Positions 61,720-64,000 of a stretch of 64,000 bases of DNA are shown here, in pieces. A program made the translations under genes and the position numbers. Position 1 is the stretch's first letter. Every line of letters starts with the position of its first letter. The stretch lies in assembly GCF_000425485.1 (NCBI RefSeq), contig NZ_AUDN01000025.1:17176-81175 (forward strand), written 5' to 3'. The notes under the pieces are model-generated. The model searched no databases. It was not told where the DNA came from and saw nothing but the letters and a program-made list of their open reading frames with translations. This DNA comes from Flavobacterium tegetincola DSM 22377 (GTDB lineage Bacteria > Bacteroidota > Bacteroidia > Flavobacteriales > Flavobacteriaceae).

Positions 61720-62484
61720 TTACATTAGTTGAAAATGATCCGCATCATTAAGAAATCCAAATTTTTTTCGATTTCGTACTTGCTCTTTTTTGTCTAATTC
61801 TACAATATAGACACCTTCCGACTGATGCGGTTCTAGAGTAAAATTCCCTATTGCATCGATTACCTGTGAATCGCCGTTGTAGTGATTATTATTTTCATCT
61901 GTGCCAATGCGATTTACTGCTACAACATAAGTCATGTTTTCAATGGCACGCGCTTGAAGTAACACATTCCAAGCATTTGCTCTGGTAGCTGGCCAGTTGG
62001 CAACATAGATTAGTAAATCATATTGCTCAACATTACGAGAAAACACTGGAAAGCGCAAATCATAGCAAACTTGCAGGCAAATTTCCCAACCTTTATAAGC
62101 GATTATTTTCTTTTCCGAACCTGCTGTAAATTCTTTGTCTTCTCCAGCTAAAGTAAATAAATGACGTTTATTATAATATTCAATTTTACCTTCGGGAAAA
62201 ACAAAGACCATACGGTTGTAATAGTTCCCATTATCTTCGATTACTAAGCTTCCAGTTATTGCACAGTTTTTTGCTTTCGCTAAATGCATCAACCAAGTTA
62301 TGGTCTCACCATCCATCTTTTCGGCTACCAGTTTCGGATTCATCGTAAAACCCGTTGAAAACATTTCCGGCAATACTATTAAATCGACATGCTCCAAAAA
62401 TCCAGTAATTTTCTGTGCCAAATGACTGCGATTTTCTAGCGGATTTTCCCACTTTAAATGCGTTTGAACTAATGCTACTTTCAT
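61720..62484 (-). CDS. Nitrilase-superfamily amidohydrolase (omega-amidase/YafV type)
   Basis: This 254-aa cytoplasmic enzyme has the Glu-Lys-Cys triad at Glu40 (LPEMFSTGF), Lys106 (YYNKRHLF) and Cys140 (LQVCYDLRFP). Surrounding motifs match the Nit2/YafV branch. Members hydrolyse alpha-ketoglutaramate and similar omega-amides in metabolite repair. The Met at 62484 starts the conserved MKVALVQT; the frame is open to 62511. Confidence 0.93.
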   Translation of the reverse strand: MKVALVQTHLKWENPLENRSHLAQKITGFLEHVDLIVLPEMFSTGFTMNPKLVAEKMDGETITWLMHLAKAKNCAITGSLVIEDNGNYYNRMVFVFPEGKIEYYNKRHLFTLAGEDKEFTAGSEKKIIAYKGWEICLQVCYDLRFPVFSRNVEQYDLLIYVANWPATRANAWNVLLQARAIENMTYVVAVNRIGTDENNNHYNGDSQVIDAIGNFTLEPHQSEGVYIVELDKKEQVRNRKKFGFLNDADHFQLM

Positions 62485-62745
62485 AATTAAGTTTTGATTA
62501 AAGATATGCATTCTATATAGTATTAAATAATGAATGAAACCTAATGACCAAATATTTTGATTACAACCTACATTATTTTTAGAAAAATTTATATTTTACT
62601 GATATTGAAAAGGAATGAACTAATATAACGTCTACCAAATTTTTAAATATTTAAGGAAATGAAGTCAAGCTTAGGTGGATCAAGAACAAAACCTGGGGAG
62701 GAATTGTAAAAATAAATTAGAAATTTGTCGAATTAACCATTTGAG

Positions 62746-63645
62746 ATGATTTCAATTGACCATTTAAAATTTATATTACCTGATTTTTTATTTGATCTCT
62801 TTGATGTGGTTTCTGCTTATAACACAGAGAAAAAATTGCACTTATATTTTAAGGAGTAAATTAAACTTCCAAAAGAGTTTGATACACTTGACTTGATTTC
62901 AAAAGGTTTTCAGGATGGAATCACCATTCATGATTTTCCTTTAAAAAGTAAGCTTGTGTATTTGCATATAAAAGTACGCCACGTGACAAATAATCCAATG
63001 AAGGAATTATTAAAAGAGACTGGACTTTACTGGCTAAAGGAACCGGCATGACTGATGATTTTGCGGCTTCTTTAAAAGAAAATCATAAATAACAGCGCTC
63101 TCGATTGTCACACCATAGGCAGGTTTTTCGGGATTAACGGAAAAAGACTTCAAAGACAGTATAAAAGACGTATGAGTTCGTTAAATACATGGGCACCACG
63201 AGAACGCGCTCATCAGCGGATTGTTCATCCTGAAAATATAGGCATACATTTATCATGTGACGAAGTGACTTTGTCTCAAGGTAAACTTTATACCATTGTA
63301 ACCAACAAGAAGTTCAAAGGCAAAAAAGATTGCTTAGTTGCTATTGTTGCCGAAACAAAGGCAGAGCACGACATAGAGCATATTTGTAGGATTAATTATG
63401 AGAAAAGAGGTTCTGATCAAGAAATCATCCTTAACATGGCTAATTACATAAAGTTGATATCCAAGAAATGCTTTCCCAAAACAATACAAGTCACTGATAA
63501 GTTCCGTGTTCAAAAATTAGCTCTGGAAGCACTGCAAGAAAATAGAATCAAACATCGATGGGAAGCAATGAATATTGAAAATCGATTGATAATGCAAGCC
63601 AAAAGAGAGAACAGAACTTATATACCCGAACTCTTGTCTAATAAA
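62746..63645 (+). pseudogene. Dead ISAon1-type transposase (two-part), truncated by an IS3-family insertion
   Basis: The first part starts at 62746 (MISIDHLKFILPDFLFD) and has an in-frame TAA after LHLYFKE. It continues to KGFQDGI and KLVYLHIK, then shifts frame (LLAKGTGMTDDFAASLKE) and stops near 63090. The second part reads HTIGRFFGINGKRLQRQYKRRMSS and then an open 63172-63645 segment (RERAHQRIVHPENIGIHLS … MQAKRENRTYIPELLSN). After LLSN the match ends where the IS3-like terminus begins. I recognise it as the ISAon1 family from memory. The left end could not be fixed; 62485-62745 shows no other gene. Confidence 0.8.
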
Positions 63646-64000
63646 TGTGGAATAACTACAAAAAATGAGACAAATATACTCAGGCCGCTTTATTATTAAA
63701 ATTTCTTAATTTAATCTCCATTTCTAGCGGAGAAATATAACCTAGAGTAGAATGTAGTCTTTTTGTATTGTACCAATTTATATATTCTTTTAGACACGCA
63801 TTTAATTGTTGAAAAGAAGAAAAATGATACCTATACAAACATTCATATTTTATGGTTTTAAAAAAGCTTTCTGCAACAGCATTATCCCAGCAATTCCCTT
63901 TTCTACTCATACTCTGTGTTATTTTTCGATTATAAATGAAAAGATTTGTCATTTTATTAGAAGCATACTGAGCTCCTCTGTCTGAATGAAAAATAAAATT
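63646..64000 (-). mobile_element. IS3-family insertion sequence (3' end; runs off the right edge)
   Basis: A TGTGGAATAAC terminus at 63646 starts with the TG typical of IS3 ends and lies exactly where the ISAon1 transposase match breaks off. The transposase gene reads inward from the right on the minus strand and stops 34 bp inside this end. The other end and the target duplication are outside the window. Confidence 0.75.
63680..64000 (-). CDS. IS3-family transposase OrfB, C-terminal part (5' end outside window)
   Basis: The minus-strand frame is open from the right edge and gives about 106 residues of the DDE integrase domain. FHSDRGAQYAS carries the second catalytic Asp, SMSRKGNCWDNAVAESFFKTIKYE the catalytic Glu, and the end WYNTKRLHSTLGYISP the typical closing motif. 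The internal Met at 63952 is not a start. The visible part is intact. Confidence 0.92.
   Translation of the reverse strand, partial: NFIFHSDRGAQYASNKMTNLFIYNRKITQSMSRKGNCWDNAVAESFFKTIKYECLYRYHFSSFQQLNACLKEYINWYNTKRLHSTLGYISPLEMEIKLRNFNNKAA

Noticed and set aside
1..64000. tRNA, rRNA or CRISPR array
   Set aside because: On reading both strands I found no cloverleaf with a CCA-side stem, no rRNA signature and no regularly spaced repeats; a covariance-model scan could still find something missed.

Overview
The window is chromosomal DNA of a Flavobacteriaceae bacterium, most likely Flavobacterium or a close relative. It is AT-rich. Promoters follow the Bacteroidota pattern, with a TAnnTTTG -7 box and a TTG/TTTG -33 box. 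There are many lipoproteins, and three secreted proteins carry type IX secretion (T9SS) C-terminal sorting domains. The order yceD-rpmF-fabH-accB-accC and the eukaryote-like homodimeric glycyl-tRNA synthetase also fit this family.

Layout. 0.1-12.5 kb: a prolyl oligopeptidase, a minus-strand cluster (FAD oxidoreductase, mtgA, LpxR-like deacylase), a second S9 peptidase, a RhuM-family protein, a C1B peptidase and a hybrid histidine kinase. 12.5-20.1 kb: a sigma-54 response regulator convergent with the kinase, a decayed gene, then the fatty-acid/ribosome cluster accC, accB, fabH, rpmF, yceD (minus), pdxA (minus) and divergent ribE.

20.1-29.35 kb is an accessory island between ribE and recA. 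It is bounded by a 40-bp direct repeat (30 bp perfect, 38/40 overall). It also holds a second, diverged copy of the last 30 codons of ribE. Inside is a tandem array of short N-terminal 'stubs' of a secreted alpha/beta-hydrolase and about 205-aa paralogous lipoproteins. The array ends in the full T9SS hydrolase gene, which carries one in-frame TAA at codon 53. A membrane protein and a RelE/ParE-type toxin-antitoxin pair follow.

29.4-33 kb: recA, a small lipoprotein, and an ECF sigma factor coupled to an anti-sigma-like/beta-barrel protein. 33.1-36.6 kb is a second accessory patch: five small exported or lipoprotein genes interleaved with degraded C-terminal gene fragments. Two fragments resemble the end of T6SS amidase effector Tae4, and two intact lipoproteins resemble its immunity protein Tai4. 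Two further fragments and two further proteins form another matched family. I read this as a decaying effector/immunity array.

36.6-62.5 kb is mostly core: plsC, trpS, higBA, dprA, an HU-CCDC81/SPOR protein, an acyl-CoA thioesterase, an M48 peptidase with two tandem 509-aa paralogs, glyS, two large T9SS metalloproteases, ribF, bioB, a comF-family gene, a Big_5 lipoprotein and an omega-amidase-type hydrolase. The window ends in a dead ISAon1-type transposase interrupted by an IS3-family element that runs off the right edge. I saw no rRNA, tRNA or CRISPR array.
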